Source: Bathymodiolus brooksi (lineage: Eukaryota > Mollusca > Bivalvia > Mytilida > Modiolidae). Taken from it: a stretch of 64,000 nucleotides of DNA. The position numbers and the translations under genes are program-made. Positions 63,889 through 64,000 of this stretch are shown in pieces (position 1 is the first letter of the stretch; each line of letters begins with the position of its first letter). The stretch spans positions 74,114,829 to 74,178,828 of the forward strand of contig OY804588.1 in assembly GCA_963680875.1 (NCBI GenBank), written 5' to 3'. Under the pieces are notes generated by a model, which was given only the letters and a program-made list of their open reading frames with translations, did not search any database and had not been told where the DNA came from.

Positions 63889-63890
63889 CT
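63390..63890 (-). repeat. tandem array of exon 1 plus its splice donor, ~5 copies
   Basis: Units of about 85-100 bp repeat the exon 1 body, its donor (CCAAGTAAGTTTAATATAA on the minus strand) and a short intron stretch. Donor copies lie near 63462, 63550, 63640, 63725 and 63817. The leftmost is changed to CCAAGTCAGT; the others keep GTAAGT. The internal copies lack the TTTGTTTCAG acceptor of the true exon. Reading from the true exon past its donor reaches a stop within the next copy, so the extra copies are not expected to add protein. Confidence 0.85.
63818..63888 (-). CDS. CDK5RAP2: exon 1 of window (upstream of CM1)
   Basis: 71-nt exon. The acceptor is TTTGTTTCAG|T and the donor is CCAA|GTAAGT. 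Only one frame is open; it reads [20 protein letters not shown] then SLP, entering in phase 1 and leaving one base (A) that joins TG of the next exon as a Met codon. This is the poorly conserved leader before CM1, and I recognise no domain in it. It is the rightmost member of a tandem array (63390-63890) and the only copy with a complete acceptor, so it is taken as the functional one. At least one earlier exon must lie beyond the window. Confidence 0.8.
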
Positions 63891-64000
63891 GAAACAAAAC
63901 ACATTTATAATTAGTCACATGTTTAACCCTCTATCTACAACTGTCATACAACACAAAATAAAACAGAGAAAAACATAGAGAAAAGAAAGTGTAAACAGTG

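Overview
The window is animal nuclear DNA: AT-rich, intron-dense and full of repeats. It holds most of the 5' half of one large coiled-coil gene on the minus strand. Joining 18 short exons with good splice sites and compatible phases gives a protein of the CDK5RAP2 / myomegalin / centrosomin family. The decisive segment is the CM1 motif, split over the exons at 60617-60684 and 53402-53506 (MKEYDQ | [19 protein letters not shown]), followed by [15 protein letters not shown]. These match human CDK5RAP2 CM1 (MKDFENQITELKKENFNLKL...) and its NIELKVEVESLKREL continuation. The gene runs off both ends of the window: the start codon and first exon(s) lie to the right, the C-terminal half to the left. 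The tRNA-type SINEs, tandem-core cassette elements and dispersed repeats (for example those at 15100 and 26030) resemble those of bivalve molluscs, perhaps a mytilid. That assignment is inference from memory of such repeats, not a search.

Layout from right (5') to left (3'): exon 1 at 63.8 kb with a ~5-copy array of itself; exon 2 at 60.6 kb with ~73 copies of a 78-bp unit (54.99-60.68 kb); exon 3 at 53.4 kb; exon 4 at 51.4 kb with 13 copies of its 3' end; exon 5 at 50.3 kb followed by 4.8 kb of ~35-bp units made of its last 21 nt plus donor; exons 6-13 between 43.8 and 30.5 kb; a 17-kb intron (30.5-13.7 kb) holding a decayed DIRS-type tyrosine-recombinase retrotransposon (21.5-25.5 kb), a TTAA-flanked MITE, a CAGGGG-TIR element, SINEs and satellites; then exons 14-18 between 13.7 and 3.6 kb. 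The first 3.3 kb is a tandem-core cassette and a 45-bp minisatellite.

The most unusual signal is that tandem arrays have repeatedly captured exon ends together with their 5' splice sites (exons 1, 2, 4 and 5, with smaller cases at exons 10 and 17). In exons 1, 4 and 5, reading past the first donor meets a stop quickly, so the extra donors are decoys. In exon 2 the unit is exactly 26 codons and open, so alternative donor use or read-through could add in-frame copies of the N-terminal half of CM1, the gamma-tubulin-complex-binding motif. Tandem arrays of all kinds occupy roughly 40% of the window (rough sum of array lengths). Most long ORFs are open only because they lie inside these arrays and are not genes.
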